From contig JASFXZ010000039.1 of the NCBI GenBank assembly GCA_032209605.1, positions 4,712,001 to 4,776,000 of the forward strand: DNA of 64,000 nt, in the 5' to 3' direction. The position numbers and the translations under genes were made by a program. The stretch comes from Mactromeris polynyma. Lineage: Eukaryota > Mollusca > Bivalvia > Venerida > Mactridae. Numbering within the stretch: the stretch's first letter is position 1; each line of letters opens with the position of its first letter. The notes below the pieces were generated by a model, which did no database searches, was not told where the DNA came from, and was given only the letters and a program-made list of their open reading frames with translations. Shown here piece by piece: positions 35,800 through 47,545 of the stretch.

Positions 35800-35926
35800 T
35801 TATTGTGTTTCAATTTATGTTGTTTTCTGTTAGAAGGCCATGTTTTATTTAAGAATTGTACAATTGTTTTTGTATACCTCTTTACATGTCACCTTCTGTA
35901 AATAAAGATATTATTATTATTATTAT
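35800..35926 (+). repeat. non-LTR retroposon 3' end with (ATT)n tail
   Basis: The sequence ...tacatgtcaccttctgta, aataaagat, then ATT repeated six times. A poly(A)-type signal followed by a short (ATT)n microsatellite is typical of CR1/RTE-like LINE and SINE 3' ends. No coding part is attached. Confidence 0.45.
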
Positions 35927-37469
35927 ACTTTCATATTGAGGTTTAGGTTAAGGAACTTTTCGGAACTTTTTTGGCATCAAAATTTCATTAAAATTATTCC
36001 AAATACTTTATCTGCATATATCTTATTCTTGCATAAAGGAGCGGTTATGGTCTGAAGCTCATAGCGGCCATAATTTATCCTTTCAACTATTCAATTTAAA
36101 TAAGGTCATGTTCAATGCAAACTCTGTTTCCCTTAGGAATATTGAGGGGTGGAAACTCTATCTGCTTGTTTATAAATAGGCAGTTAGACAATTTCAATTT
36201 TACACCTTGATATTAACCTCAGATTATCTATCAACTATCAACGACTCTTCAACTTTTCATTTACTTTTCTTAAATTATTTAAGGTTCAGGGTCTTAATGT
36301 CTTAGGGATTTAGGTTTACTTTAAGGTTGTGATTAAGGGTCATATGGTCATTTCCAGTATACAAGGTTAGGCAGAGAAGTCGTTAGTCCTCTAGCCTCAT
36401 TTAGGAGTTTGTATTAATATTGCATTTTTGCTGCTTATTGATATCATGAACATACTTATATAATTCTGATGAATGATCAGATTACAAATTTACTGATCAT
36501 CTTTCTTGTGTGAATCTATTATACATTTAAATAAAGGTCAGTACATATCCCCTTCCCTGTATGTGTGTATCTTTCTTGAGAGGAGATTTTTCTGTTGGCC
36601 TCTGTGTTATTTGTGAATGACATGTTTTTGTTTATTGACACAAGTTCTGTCCCGTTATCCCTTCCAGAGTGCTCTCCCTTTATCCCTTCTCCATTGTGTG
36701 TTTGTATATAAAATACAGATTTCACATATCCTTGCTGTAGGAACATATTTCTTTTTTGATGTGTTGTCTATTCAACTTGTGCACATGATTCACTTGTTTA
36801 TGCTGATTCAGTTTCCTCCTGTGATAATGTAACATGGTTGTAACCCAATGGTCCACTCCATATATCTTTTGACAATGACCAATACATCCCTTCTGAAAAC
36901 GCTTTGTCTATAAGTTCTCTTACCAAGATGGTTCCATGTGGCTGTCAGTGTTTTGGGTTTAGTTGTGAAGCTTGTAGTGTAGATATCGATATGTTAAGTT
37001 ATCAGTAGTGTAGATATAAAAAATTTGTATATAACTAATATAGTAATCATTTAGATAAGAATATCATAAATATTACACCTATATATTATTTTTATTAATG
37101 TTATTCCTTATTTAGATTACGGAATGAAGCAGACACTCACACAGTCTCTTGGTTTATATGTATTGCTTAAAACATGTTTTGGTTTATTTTGTCCATGTAC
37201 TACAACAACCTGAATATCAACAATGTGGGGTGTTTGGTGCGAAATGATGGACAAATTGTTTAGTTGGGAATCAGAGACCTAAGATAGCAGGTAAATTATT
37301 TTTTATCAAATTTTCTACACATACTTTTACTGTTGTACAATATAATACTTGAAGTTGGCCGGAAAAAAATCACAACCTTGAGCAAATTGCAGTTTTCTTG
37401 CTGTTTTACAGCACAAAGTGCTCAATGGTGAGCTGTTTGGATCTTTGGTTGTCAGTCCATCTGTCATGA
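35927..37469. other. no recognisable feature
   Basis: AT-rich DNA with an unsupported pair of opposing ORFs at 36519-36832. Confidence 0.45.
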
Positions 37470-38330
37470 ACTACAATTGGGCAAATTATGTTCATGCATT
37501 TAAATCTTAAGTTCATGGACGTTCAAGTTCATCAAGCACATGAAGTCCAAAGTTCATGAACTTACACGCTCGTGGATAAATTTACAAAACATTTATGCAC
37601 AGTTCATGAACTATTCATGAATGTATTTTAATGGGTTTAAATCGAAAGCTGGCTGGGCTAGCGCTGTCATTAGCAAGCCAGACCACCAGTCCGAAGGTCC
37701 CGGTTCAATCCTTGGTCCAGCCTGAGCTACCATCACTGTGGTGATTTGATCTAAGAATCTTTCTGAGGTCATTCACCTCCCACCGCTGATTCAAGTGGGA
37801 AAGCTGTCTGTTGCTTGAAGTGAAACTGAGGACTGCACCGACTATGGAGCCCATTTAGATCCTGTATAGACCAACAGTGCCGTTAAATAAAGACAGTTGT
37901 TAGTAGGGGTTTATTTAAACAAATTAAATTGAAAAGATACTGAGGAAACAATTATACAGAATGGTCAGTCAGCTCTATCAGCTGTTTGTGTAAAGTGAAT
38001 TTCATTGTCACTATTACAGAATGTAAATAGTCTAAGCAGTAAGTGGTTGCTTATACATGTAGCAATGACACAAACTGTATCATACCAAAATGGCTGCCAA
38101 AATAAGGTAAACAAAAAATTAAAATAAAGACTGTTCCGTTAATAAACAACTACTGTAAGTAAACCTTTACAAAACCAAAAGCTTAAATAATGTAGTTATA
38201 AAATAACTTGTAATATTGAAATATTGCACTGATAAATTAATGTCTGGGTGGACAGTGAAGGACAGTTCATGACTATTGACATTAACATTTTCATGAATGA
38301 GTTCATCAGTTCATGAACATGTCCTTGACG
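37470..38330. repeat. TTCATGAA-rich element interrupted by a SINE
   Basis: 37480-37625 and 38265-38325 are dense in ttcatgaac, including the palindrome agttcatgaact at two places, and are separated by the SINE and ~0.4 kb. The two parts may be one older element split by insertion. Boundaries are uncertain. Confidence 0.45.
37640..37896 (+). repeat. tRNA-derived SINE
   Basis: The head contains gctggctgggctagcgctgt, gccagaccaccagtccgaag and the B-box cccggttcaatccttgg. The body includes cacctcccaccgctgattc. It ends caacagtgccgttaaataaa. The layout matches a bivalve-type SINE. Confidence 0.75.
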
Positions 38331-38935
38331 GGGTATTATCTAACTGATGAAGCCAAATTAATGTACTATAATGCATATAGTCTTCCCATTCTTGATTACT
38401 GTCATTGGGTATGGGGAAAATACATGAAATGCTATATCAATAAAGTACAATAAAACCTCAATAATAGGACCACCTTTGGGACACTTGAAACATGTCTTCT
38501 TTTTGAGTTGGTCTCAATAATGAGGTTGAATGAAGAGCAAAACAGTGAAAATGGACTTGAAATTTGAATGCTTAATTTTTAGGTAGTTTTGTTATTGAGT
38601 TGGTCTTTAAGTGAGGATTTACTGTACAAGTGTTTAAAAAAAGAGCTGCCAAGATTATTCTGAACAGAGCGATAAGATATCTTCTTCAGAACTTTTCAAA
38701 GATCTTAAATGGCTGGAATATAGATATTGATTAAATATCACATGGCAGTAATAAAAATTTTAAATAATTCTTTGTAAATAACATGGCACCTTCATATATG
38801 ACTGAGATTTTGACATATTTTGTGGACATAAATTGCAAAAATGACCCTCAGTATCAAACAAATCTTGTATTGTACGCAAGACCTTGTACACAACAACATA
38901 GGGAAAGTTCTCATATTTCAGTATTAATGGAATAA
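38330..38935 (+). pseudogene. non-LTR retrotransposon ORF2 C-terminal remnant, split by a MITE
   Basis: Before the MITE the frame reads LMYYNAYSLPILDYCHWVWG. After it comes FKKRAAKIILNRAIRYLL, then NNMAPSYMTEILTYFVD and LYARPC. These are landmarks of the reverse-transcriptase thumb/C-terminal region of CR1/L2/Jockey-like LINEs (Y..Y..P..DYC...WG, KRAA(R/K)II, NN.AP.Y). In-frame stops and small frameshifts after 38700 show decay. The MITE at 38448-38624 interrupts it. If the MITE and one TA are left out, the reading frame continues across the junction. Confidence 0.8.
38448..38624 (-). mobile_element. pogo/Tigger-type MITE, 177 bp, inside a LINE remnant
   Basis: Ends CAATAAAACCTCAATAAT and ...gtgaggatttACTG, flanked by TA (38446-38447 and 38625-38626). 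It is the same length as the copy at 3577 and inverted relative to it. The surrounding LINE frame confirms the insertion point and the TA duplication. Confidence 0.85.
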
Positions 38936-38937
38936 AA

Positions 38938-39400
38938 CAAGGTTTGCACAGGTCTTGAAAAGTCCATGATATTGATGCCTACTCCTTGAAAACTGCTTGA
39001 ATTTGTAACAGCCAAAAACTTCTAGAAAAGTACTCGAATTCCTCTGCTGCAATAAAAAAAATTATTGGAAAAGGACAAAAAATAACAAACATACTAACCA
39101 TGATGGAAACGCGAAAAAATGTCAGAACTATCTTTGACAGTGCCTTACTTTCGAGTACGCAATAGTAAGGTGATACAATACAGTACAGTACTCAACAGAT
39201 TTTTTGCACTCTTAAATTAATTCTCGCAATGTGTTATTTATCGGTGCTGCATTGATGGTCATCTCAGGGGATAAACTTGAAAAATACACTGGATCCCCTA
39301 TTCTCTATACCAAAAAATCAACATTTCTAGTCCTTGAAAATGGTAAAAAAGTCCTTGAAAAGTCCTTGAATTTTGTTTGGGTAGTTCTGTATGAACCATG
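38938..39400. mobile_element. hAT-like non-autonomous element, CTTGAAAAGTCC-rich ends
   Basis: Left end CAAGGTTTGCACAGGTCTTG. Right end, reverse-complemented, CATGGTTCATACAGAAC. The phrase cttgaaaagtcc/agtccttgaa recurs near both ends, as in widespread hAT-like elements whose consensus starts CAGGGTTCCCACAGG. The 8-bp flanks do not match. Confidence 0.5.
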
Positions 39401-39634
39401 TAAAATACCAGTAAACCAGGACACTGCACATGTTCAAAGAAAATGCAAAATAATATTTTTGCATGTTGCAAACCTTTTCATATTGTTAATTACAAATGCT
39501 TATGTACATATTTCGCATGCATGTATCATTTTAATGATGGAAATTTGTTTTGTTACTTATTTAAATTTACCAATAATATTTTTGCTTGTCACTAAATCAT
39601 AAATCTTTTACTGAAATGTTTCAACTAGCTGTTG

Positions 39635-39741
39635 AAAAAACATGGCATCATAATGTGAAAACATGATGTCATAATGTGAAAACATGGCATCATATATAAT
39701 GTGAAAACTTGAAGTTACAATGTGAAAACATGACGTCATCT
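39635..39741. repeat. ~21-bp tandem repeat, five units
   Basis: The unit is atgtgaaaacatg(g/a)c(a/g)tcata, with the third and fourth units longer. Confidence 0.85.
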
Positions 39742-40335
39742 TTATTGCGTTTTCTCAGAAATGAGGCTCAGTGCATTTGGGCCAAAAATCTCAGAGACTG
39801 CCACAAATATGTCCAAATTAGCTGAAGTTCCACAATGTGGGATAGTAATTCTCATGATCTGTTTAGTTAACACAGGAATCATGAAAAATGTGATTATATA
39901 GTGGAGAATTGTGTGTTTCCTTGTAAGATCGATAGTTATTTCACAGAGTGAGCAGCAGACAGAATATTTTCACCTGTGACATAGCCACAAATAAAAATTT
40001 CAGTCAGACGTTCATGAGGTGAAATCACTCAATCTTACACTGAAACAAACAAATGTTCTATTTATTTCATGTGTCATTTTGGTATTTTTTATATTTAACT
40101 TGTTAATGACTTCAAATTTTCCTGTTAAACACCTCAGTATTTTACATGACGCCATTGAAATGATGTCATTATCACTTTGATAATTTCACTGCTCACTAAA
40201 GTATTGTAAACATTACAGTAAAACGCTCAACACATTTGGTGTAAAATTTGTTTTGGGTCTGCCCTTCAACATTGAGCTGTGAGGATTTTTTATGAAACTG
40301 ATGACTGCAGATTTGTAACAAAGATCCTACTTTAC

Positions 40336-40442
40336 TTTCAGGTCTCCATTCAATGATATGTTGGTGTATCTGCTGGTCATTGTTGAAAAAGGTTTCTGGT
40401 GCTGAGATACTGACACACATCACATGGTAAGTTTGACCGTCA
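40336..40442 (-). CDS. possible internal exon (strand ambiguous)
   Basis: Minus strand: acceptor gaaggtttcag, then DGQTYHVMCVSISAPETFF and NNDQQIHQHIIEWRPE, then donor gtaaag. An overlapping plus-strand candidate also exists (acceptor ttactttcag, exon 40342-40426, donor catg/gtaagt, one open frame). Only one, or neither, can be real. No family is recognised. Confidence 0.25.
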
Positions 40443-40504
40443 CTGAAACCTTCATATAAACAGCAAATATTAATCAAAAGAGCTAACCCACCAGAATTGA
40501 TTAT

Positions 40505-40761
40505 CAGGCGCATAGCTAGGCTTACGCACGTACGCACGTGCGTAAAATAATTTTAGACAGGTCGAAAAAATAAAAATGAAATAAATGCGAAAAACGCAAT
40601 AAAAATGTACACTGGGAGTAAAGGGGGGTGATTCTATGTTGTAAAATATACTCGAAAATACACCATAGACCGTTCCAATTACAAAAAAAATCCTGGGGGA
40701 GCATGCCCCCGGACCCCCCTAGCAGAGTGCGTAAAGTCAATTTTGGCTCAGCTACGCGTCT
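40505..40761. mobile_element. MITE with CAG(G/A)CGC(A/G)TAGCT inverted ends, 257 bp
   Basis: Left end CAGGCGCATAGCTAGGC. Right end, reverse-complemented, CAGACGCGTAGCTGAGCC. GATTAT precedes the left end and follows the right end (depending on where the last G is placed), a 5-6-bp direct repeat. The right subterminal gagcatgcccccggaccccc is typical of hAT-type MITEs. The minus ORF 40522-40740 is incidental. Confidence 0.7.
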
Positions 40762-40957
40762 GATTATGGATAGTTTGAAAATATTAAATTGATATTGTAT
40801 TTACTACAATATTATGACAGAAGTGAGCAATGACAAGGGAGGTAACGATAAATAAAAAGTGGTGGGTTAGCTCTGTTATTTGATATTTGCTGTGGAAATT
40901 CTGCTGATAATCAAATGGAGAGAATTGAAAGTGAAACTAGTTGAATGCCTATATGTA

Positions 40958-41087
40958 TAGTAAAAACTAACTTAAAGACCTCCTCAATAATACAACCACC
41001 TCAACATTAAGAACGCAAACTTCAAGTTGATAAATTGACCACTTTTTCATAGGTCCCAATGTTGGTCTAATTATTGAGGGTTTATCA
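40958..41087 (+). mobile_element. pogo/Tigger-type MITE, 130 bp, decayed
   Basis: TA-flanked (40956-40957, 41088-41089). It begins TAGTAAAAACTAACTTAAAG, contains accacctcaacattaagaac, and ends attattgagggtttatca. It is shorter and more diverged than the 177-bp copies. Confidence 0.6.
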
Positions 41088-43207
41088 TACAGAGATGAAG
41101 CTGAAGATGAACCTTTTACACTTTCATCCCTCCAGATGTTTTCATGAATTCAATTGAATGCAAAATATAAGTAGGGTTAGGGCTATAAGTTGTATAGAAG
41201 AAATGACATCAGTGTGGGATAGCATGTATAACATTTTATGCCGGTAAACAACAACTGCTTTCGAAAGAGCAAGTGAGTACTGGTTAATAATTATTTCCAG
41301 GAATACTGGTTAGGTCAACTGACATGCTTGAAATGAAAAAAATGAAAATTGAATGCAATTATTAAAATACTGTGGATTCATAACATTAAATTGTTTTAGT
41401 AATTTACAACTACTAAAAGGCCATGACGACCATCCTCTCATCTCTGTTTTCATATTACCTATACAGTTGTGAGACAGCTAAACACCGTAAACTTCACTAT
41501 AGACTCGGTCTTATGAAAAATTGCCAATTCGAATAATACAAAGTTGAATTTTCGACTTTCATATTTGCTAGTTTTATATTCAGCATTGCTTGAGGTCATG
41601 TCTGCTAGGTTTAATTCCGAAATGGTTCAAATGTAATTTATTTAACATGTGCCACTATAAGTTTTCCAAGGACACTATTATAATTAATTAAGCCTTCCCA
41701 AGTTAAAAACAATAAAATCCAATCATGTACCTCTTTCATCCCATTGGCAGTTAGCAGGGAAAGGTTTGCAGGGGTAGTAACTTGGGAAAATAACACAAGA
41801 TGCAACAAAAAATATTTTATATTTTGTGCTTTTTGAAGTAACTGCTTCTTAACTTTAACATAGATATAAGAATAATGCAATAAAAATACTATCACCCCAG
41901 TTACGAATTACCTTTATATCCATAGAAATAATTTAATTATGGGTTTTCTATGTTGGAAATGTAGTATGAATATGACTCTAGTCCAATATTATGCCTCATA
42001 AATGAGAACATATTGTCCTGTAGATTAGATTAGGCCCTGACCTACTTATGAACTGTCAATTTCAAGTGTTGCCTATGCATTTATGCTTAGATCAGTGTTT
42101 TAGCATCCCCTGCAAAATAGAGGCTTTCCTAACCCATGGGTATTCTGTAAAGAATGTAAGTGGTATTGCCACATTTCTTGTTTTATTGGGTCACATGTTT
42201 TCTGTATAGTCGGAAGGGAATAACTTCATAAATGGTCTTGTCCAGAACTAACTTTCAACTAAGCTTATTGAAGTTCTATGTGCACAATATAGCTCGTAGA
42301 GCCCCCTGGCTTTTTGGGTCTCTTGTTGTAAATTCAAATTTTTAAATCGGTAAAATCAACAAATAGTCGAATTTAGATATTTTGGAAACAAGAAGAAATG
42401 TTTTGTAAAACACCATATTTTTTCATTTCATTCAGTTTTTTATTTCAAATATATTGACAAAATTCAAACAAATACCAAGGTTAAAAGATAATATTTAGGT
42501 ATAATATTTAATTGGTACAGTACATGACAACATAGGGTCTGTATACAGACTATAATTGGTATTGCTATAAAAAGAAAAGTAGATATCCGATTTTAATATA
42601 GGAGCTATTGAATGAAAATAGATGAATATATCTGTTAGAAATAGTATAAATCAGAAAATGCAAGGTTTGTCATGGAACATCTCATGTATTTAATCAATTA
42701 GTTGCAACCTATAATTTGAGTAGATGAAACTGTTACATTTTTAAAAGCGTTTTCATGGTTTTAATACATCACAAGCATTTCCTAATTGGAAACCCTCTAA
42801 CTTAATCTGTATGAAAATAAGTGATTTGCCGAAACAACACCAGAGCATATCAAATCAAATTTTTGATCGATATAGCATTATAGTGTAGAAAATTTAAAAT
42901 TGAATTGAATTTCCCGCAGGTTTAAAACAAGCACAAAAGGGCCAATTTCACAACATTATAGGAATTCACTGTAAAAGTTGTACCGGCTATGAGAAGAGAA
43001 AAATTATACCTGTTTTACAATGGTATAGGCATTTACTGTAAAGATTGATTTGGTTTCTTGAGGATATAGGATTGGTTTTGTTGAAATCTCTTTATACATG
43101 TATACATGTATATATATGACAGAGATAAGTGTGGGGTATACATGAAGCTTTGACCACTCATAGTGAAGGTTTCAGTGACTGCAAGGTCAAGACACCGCTT
43201 GTTGTAA
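41088..43207. other. no supported gene
   Basis: AT-rich DNA with one unsupported minus ORF (41638-41895). A ccccctggctttttgggtct phrase near 42303 resembles the end of a common interspersed repeat. Confidence 0.4.
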
Positions 43208-43692
43208 TAGGGGTGTCACGATATACTGCTATATCTTTATAGTTACATTGTATTGCAATAAGCAGCCAAACTGTATTGTATCATGATATGTAATAAACGT
43301 ACCAGTGGCGTACGAAATGTGCTTTTTTGCTTTCAGTCAGATACTACTGGCTAAATACTTAAGTATTGAAAATCTAATAAATATTTTGTATCAGTAATAA
43401 CCTGAAATAAGAGTGATACACTACTGATAAGTTTCTAGTCATGAAAAACTCCTATTCAATCAAAAATTTAAATGATATTTATAATTGTTTTGTTCTGGTT
43501 TATGCATATTTATTTTTGAATTTATTTAATGCATTTGAAGAGCTAGAAGTTGAATAAAATTGTTAAAGTAAGAAAAAAATCTACAGTCATAGATGAGGTT
43601 AATGAAATAATATATTGTGGTACATATTGCAATGCACTGCTAAAGTATTGCATTATATCATGGTACACTATAGACATAAGATGACACCCCTA
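43208..43692. mobile_element. hAT-like non-autonomous element, 485 bp
   Basis: Left end TAGGGGTGTCACGATATAC. Right end, reverse-complemented, TAGGGGTGTCATCTTATG. TAGGGGTGT(A/C)ACGATA ends with subterminal atatatcg/tattgcaat repeats are typical of a widespread hAT branch. The 8-bp flanks do not match exactly. Confidence 0.65.
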
Positions 43693-46210
43693 TAAAAAGT
43701 TTGATATGAAGTGGTTCAGTAAAGTTTCAAACTTTTATTTTAGTTGACACAAATTTATTTATCTGTGATTTCTTTTTCAGGATCAAAAGACAATGATGAT
43801 CCATGTAGTGTTACATAAAGCCATGTATGTGTTCTTGGTTGTGTTGTTGCTGCATGTTGATTTACTGAATAAGGTAATATAAAATATTGAACAAAATGTC
43901 AAATAATTGATTAAAGGGAGACAACTTGCATTCAGTTCAAGATCATTCAAGAACATTTTCCAACATTAGACATCACTTCAAAGAAAACAGGCTTTCTAAG
44001 GTCAAATACTTAGATCTATACTTTTTTTACCAAAAACGAATATTTTATTAGAGTTGGAAGTTAAATGGCTAGTTTATTGCAAATTATGACAATTTCAGCA
44101 AAATAAAACATATTTTCATTGACAAGAATATCATTCCATACTAAATTCCTGACAAAAGTTATGTTAAATACATTAATTTACATACAATATGTAATGCCAC
44201 TTTAATAATATCACAGTATGTTAAATTAACTTCATGATGTTGTCAGAATAAAACGTTGGCAGTAGAATATACCAAATACTAAGCAAATGACTTATGAAAT
44301 GTAGAGCAAACTATTCCTTTTGAATCATTAATACTTACTGGTATACTTTCCATAGTCAGTCAGTGGGTCAGTCGGTCAATAAAACTTCAGAACATTGAAT
44401 AATTGTGAAGTGAATTAATAAATGAAAGAATTGTATTCTGAACATCAAAAGTTTGAAATACTTTGGTTTGTATTTAAGTCTGCCAGTATTTCACAAAAAT
44501 GTGGAATTATAACTGGTTTTGGTTTTTGTAACCAAATGAAGACATACCATCAAAGTTTAAATATCATTTTTTGCTTTCATTTGATGCATTCAGGTGAAAA
44601 CTATCACACCTCACTAATTAAGCACATTTTAATCTGAAGAAATCTGAACATTGACAATTGATTTTCTGTTCATATAGGCCAGTGAAAATAAAAAAATGGG
44701 GATAAAAATAGTAGAAAATGTTATAGAACAAAATGTGGATTTCTGTTGCAGATTATGTCCCTTCATGAATTGGATTTTTTAATCAGTTACCAAATGAATC
44801 ATAATTAAGTTTACCATCATTAAAATATTTTGGACTATCAAACTATTTTACAAAACCTTTGGCATTCAATATGCATGTTCTTGAAAACCTAAATCAAAAC
44901 TAAGTTATTGCATATATTTAATAAAATAATATCGCAATGCGAACAAACACTTCGAAGTTGAATAAATTTATTTTATATTTGAAAACATATATTCAGATTC
45001 CACATTTTAATAATTTCACAATAATTAAAAATATCAACAAACATTTACCACTTTATGTCCTGGGTAGAGTTTCAATTTAATAATTTAATAAAATAAAATG
45101 CACATTGTTACAAAAATATAATATCATGGCATTGTGATAAAATTAACTGTTCATACAAAAATATTGATGATTACAATTATTAGTAAATTATTAAATTTCC
45201 TGATATTTTAAACTTCGTATTTTAGTATATTCGAGTATTCTCGAGAAATCAGGGCTAGGAGTATCAAATTTGTGACAAATAATAGTGAAATATTTCAAAT
45301 GATCACCTTTGTCTGAGGTTATAAAACTTGAGATTGATTTCAAATCTTGTTTTGTGTGTTTTCTAAGATTAATTCTGTTGTTTTATAATTGATCATACAG
45401 TAATTGCCACATAACATAAATAATTAACCTAAAAAGTTACTGAAACATTTAACACAATATCTATTTGACAAAATAAGTTGTGACTGAAAAAAAGCTTTGA
45501 GTACAACAACTGATCTCAAGTTTATAATCTCTGGCCATGGGCATTGATGAATTGCAGATTCACACTCAAATTAAAGCAAAAGCTAAAAATACAGAAATAA
45601 GTTTCTTATCAGAATTTTTTCTTGAACAAAATGATGGGGAAAAATAATAATAGAGAAAATTAACACAAAATTTGATAAATTCTTTGCCACTGAGATTACA
45701 GTAAAAAATAACTGGGGCTTGTTGATTAATTAACCAAAATATTGACCGACTTACTTTAAAAAGTAAATACATGTAGTAGAATAATTAGGGATGGGAATAA
45801 TCAGTTATTTTGTAAACTAGTTAACCGGAAAATCTTCCGAACGGTTTATCGAACGAGAATACAAACATTTATTGCATTAGAAGATTAACACACAGTTGGT
45901 ACATATACTGACATTTGCAATTATGCATAATCAAGTAGTCATTCTTGATGAGTTCTTTTGTAAATGTCCTTTGAATTCAGTCTGTGTAGACACTAATGCC
46001 ATTGACATGGTCCATGTACAATGTATATTGATGATTTGCCATCACTTTTATAACTTAAATTATTAACATACAGAAATGTATTCTCTATAAAATAGTTATA
46101 GTAAAAAAGTAGCTGAAAATTATCTCAAGATGTCACACACACCGTATATACCATGTACTGAACTAACGACAACCATATCAGCGTCATTTGAATAACCGTT
46201 TTTGAGGTTT
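43693..46210. other. no supported gene
   Basis: AT-rich. At 43781-43818 a tttctttttcag acceptor precedes a 12-codon frame (SKDNDDPCSVT-stop), too short to call. One end of a possible TAGGGATGGGAATAA-type hAT element lies at about 45786, without a partner. ORFs 44422-44637 and 45566-45772 are unsupported. Confidence 0.35.
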
Positions 46211-46303
46211 CTTCGTTGGCATAGTGGGTTTGGTTGCAGTTTCTTCAGTGCTAGGTGCTGACGTCATAGGGGTCATAGGTTTGAACCCCTTTGGGTTCAC
46301 TAA
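46211..46303 (+). repeat. tRNA-like sequence or SINE head
   Basis: Contains cgttggcatagtgggtttgg (A-box-like) and, ~65 bp on, ataggtttgaacccctttgg (B-box ggtttgaaccc). Stems are incomplete. Confidence 0.45.
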
Positions 46304-47545
46304 TGAATTTCAAAAATTTATTTGAAAGATATTCATTAAAGTCAAGTCTGTCAGTTAGACATTTAAGTAGCTAAATATTATCACCCAACTATAGTTGTTT
46401 TGATGAAAAATGTTGGATTTTGTCTTGAATGATAATTGTACTATGTTGTTTCTTGCATTTTAATGTGCAGACATATTTTCCCATCATGCCTTAGCATCAG
46501 CAATGACTTGGCTCATTTTGCTTTTCTCATGATACTTATACACTTAGCAATTAAATACAGCTATAGTAATTTACAGTCGGACCTCATTCATTCAAATTCA
46601 TCGGGTTCAAAATTTTAAGTAATACTTGGTTTCAAATAGCCCATTTCAATTTGACGCGCATAAGAAGATACATTAGGACCTGATATTTATTTCCGATTAT
46701 ACCTAGTATTTAGACAGAAGGTTGTCGAATAAACAAGGTCCTAACCCTAACCCACTTTGTTATTTGAGGATATTTTCGATATAGCTGTGTTAATTGTGAC
46801 AAAATTGAGACATGAAAGCGGACTAATTTTGATAAAAAAGTTTTAAGAACATACTTTTTTATATTTCAGGTATGGAATGAATCTCATCAAACAACTTCAT
46901 CAAATTGGTGCATTTGTCCCGTCAATGAATGGTTGTCCAGAATGAATGGTTTATTTTTGAACGTTATTAAATAACAAAAAGTGACATATTAGACATGAAT
47001 GATATGTTTCAACATGGACCAGAAGACTTTTGTGTTAGAAAATAGACAATTTATGTACTTTCCATTGTGAAATCTTGTATATTATGTTTGTTTTGTCCAT
47101 AAAGGACCATGGTCCGTAGAAGTGACCAGATATAATTTGTTGCATCTTGTTGGTCTTACTTATTGCTATAACCACCCACTGACATCCATGACTGATCTAT
47201 TCTCTTAACTGCTCCACCATCTTTGGGTTTTAGTTCACAATTTTGATAGATCAAATACAAACCATTAATTGGTTTCTTCATCATAAGATGAAGAGTTTTT
47301 CCCGACCACATGGCTTATTCTATGATTGAAAGTATTGACCCACAGTTGATGACAGCGGTTAAGTATGATAGTCAGTTGCAAGTTACAAAAGACTACCAAG
47401 GCCTGCCATTGATTAAATGAAGCAGCCATTGGATAATAGATGGATTGTCAAGTATTGGTAGCCAAGTAGGGCTAGACATGTGTCCCCAGTTGTCAAAGGG
47501 GCTAACTCGCCTATGAAGTTCTGCCACATCTTAAGCAGGGTAGAA
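46304..47545. other. no firm gene
   Basis: At 46869 a tatatttcag acceptor leads into a short frame (YGMNLIKQLHQIGAFVPS...CPE-stop). It is the only exon-like signal and has no partner. The rest is AT-rich. Confidence 0.3.
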
